A stretch of DNA of 64,000 bases from Diaporthe sp. PMI_573 (Eukaryota; Ascomycota; Sordariomycetes; Diaporthales; Diaporthaceae). The stretch covers positions 62,001-126,000 of the forward strand of contig JAJTUP010000106.1 in assembly GCA_021399435.1 (NCBI GenBank), written 5' to 3'. The notes beneath the pieces were generated by a model. That model saw only the letters and a list, made by a program, of their open reading frames with translations. It made no database searches and was not told where the DNA came from. This document shows, piece by piece, positions 62,768-64,000 of the stretch. The position numbers were made by a program, and so were the translations under genes. The stretch's first letter is position 1; every line of letters begins with the position of its first letter.

Positions 62768-64000
62768 AGCATTAAATCCATCCCTACTCAAACCTCGATG
62801 GGATTTGCAATGAAAGTGTCGGGTTTGGGGAAATTTGCTCAGAAATGGGCTCAGAACCCTGTCGCTCACTGACGGTGGTGGGAAGATGGTCCAAGCGCCC
62901 AAGCTAGCGCCAAAGACGACGACACCGAGGGAAAAAGTTTGGAGCGTTGCGACATCGCATCCATTTTCGAGTCCGACTTCTACCATCCTTCACTGCCGTC
63001 AGCCCCTCCACGAGCGCTACACCAAGTACGGAGCTCCGGTGCCTGCGTCAAAATCATGCTGCGAAAAAGTGCAACGATATGAAAGGGATACTGCCGTTGA
63101 GGAGACGGCGTTCAACGACAGAGACGAGCCGAGGAGTATGCAGTACGTCTGCCGCTCCTGCATACTGCGTCTCGGGTAACCATGGCGAACTCCTGCACAA
63201 CCACGACGATGGCCCCAGCCATGGGCCCGCCTACCCTGGCGAATGAACCACACTTCGACCGTTCCAGGTGACAGAGCCAGCCTCAGCAAGGATGAGTCGA
63301 ATCGCGCCAAGCACGAGGACAACCTGGGTCGAGACTACCACGAGGCCGAGCGATTTTGGACCACGGACAGTGACTGGTCCGCCGCCAGCCTCCACGAGCT
63401 CACGGACACCCAAGACATCGATCAAATTCTCGCACTTGCCGTCCCACCTTCGCTCGAATTCAGAAAAGTCCAAACGGGCCCTCCGAACTCCCGCCCGTCG
63501 AAGTCCAGGCCTGCGCCAAAATAGACTAACATCCTCTGCCTGTTTCGGTCCCCGCAGCTGTATCATTCTCGTTTACCCATATTAAATCATGGTATTGGGC
63601 TATGGGGCACAATCGCGCCAGCCTGAGCGATCTGTTCATTATCTGGATCTCCTCGTATTTGATTATGGCTGTCGAAAACAAACTTATTGTGGATCCGAGC
63701 TGATATATGTCATGTTTGCAGGACATACCCTTATACCGGCAGCAAACTTTCGGGAGGCTCTTCAATCCAGCCTTCACCTGGTTCCACATCTGGGCCTGGT
63801 GTATAAGCATTTAGAAGTCCCCTATACTCCAGCCTCACACATCACATTTCAGCAAAATCAAACGCCTGACTCTTACCTTCTCCCGGTGGATATCTGCCAC
63901 CGATGCACCCACAATGCTCATAATTTCGCTCTCCTTGTTGACGATCAACAGATCCGTGCAGGCTCCCTTGATAGTCTTTAGCGCAATCTCATCGCTTTTC
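62768..64000. other. Unassigned sequence at the window edge
   Basis: Several plus frames are open (62887-63179 from an ATG, 63243-63524, 63589-63981), GC-rich up to about 63.5 kb and gene-like in composition. One ends MQYVCRSCILRLG and continues across a possible frame change. None shows a recognised domain; a gene may extend beyond the window. Confidence 0.3.

Noticed and set aside
1..64000. Starship-type giant transposon
   Set aside because: No DUF3435 tyrosine-recombinase captain or other hallmark gene was seen, and element ends could not be defined.

Overview
The window looks like accessory, repeat-rich DNA from a filamentous ascomycete (Pezizomycotina). The reasons are short GT-AG introns of about 48-65 nt, Tad/I-like LINEs, Fot1/pogo, hAT and Copia elements, STAND/NACHT-ankyrin (NLR-like) genes, a 2EXR-type protein, and cytochrome P450 and FAD-monooxygenase genes. 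I recognised no tRNA, rRNA, CRISPR array or bacterial-type operon. Translations, splice sites and repeat ends were read by eye; no database search was run.

Layout. 0.2-7 kb is a gene graveyard with single genes among wrecks: a C2H2 zinc-finger gene, a broken MFS transporter, a two-exon hypothetical with a one-base frameshift, a MADS-box gene, a broken 2EXR gene, an NLR scrap and a Skp1 scrap. 8.4 kb holds a 9-bp minisatellite. 9.5-15.3 kb is a 5.4-kb LINE lying between inverted copies of a 194-bp LTR-like repeat. 16.05-17.9 kb is an apparently complete Fot1/pogo transposon with a TA target duplication. 18.5-19.8 kb is an orphan gene. 20.0-22.3 kb is a Copia element lacking reverse transcriptase. 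22.67-27.78 kb is a 5.1-kb terminal-inverted-repeat element with three genes: an integrase-core transposase, a spliced Cys-rich zinc-cluster-like protein, and a Lys/Glu-rich accessory protein. This is the most novel-looking object in the window.

31-39 kb carries two decayed STAND receptors head to head: a TPR-type one on minus and a HeLo-like/NACHT/ankyrin one on plus with about 22 ankyrin repeats. 40-45.7 kb holds a mariner scrap, an intact 2.9-kb hAT element and a broken Fot1-like copy. 47.5 kb is a broken metalloprotease gene. 49-57 kb resembles a small secondary-metabolism or detoxification group: a membrane protein, FAD monooxygenase, P450 (complete, four exons), NmrA-like reductase (one-base frameshift) and a FrnE/DsbA-like oxidoreductase. 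59.2 kb is a P450-like membrane N-terminus cut by a second LINE copy. That copy carries a 2.5-kb internal deletion which fuses the gag-like ORF in frame to the reverse transcriptase. A solo LTR-like repeat with a 5-bp target duplication follows, and the last kilobase is unassigned.

Together: little of the window is ordinary housekeeping sequence. Intact ORFs in the Fot1, hAT and integrase elements, and two almost identical LINE copies, suggest recent transposition with weak repeat-induced mutation. The cellular genes present (immune-like receptors, transporter, oxidoreductases) are the fast-evolving sort found in subtelomeric or dispensable regions.
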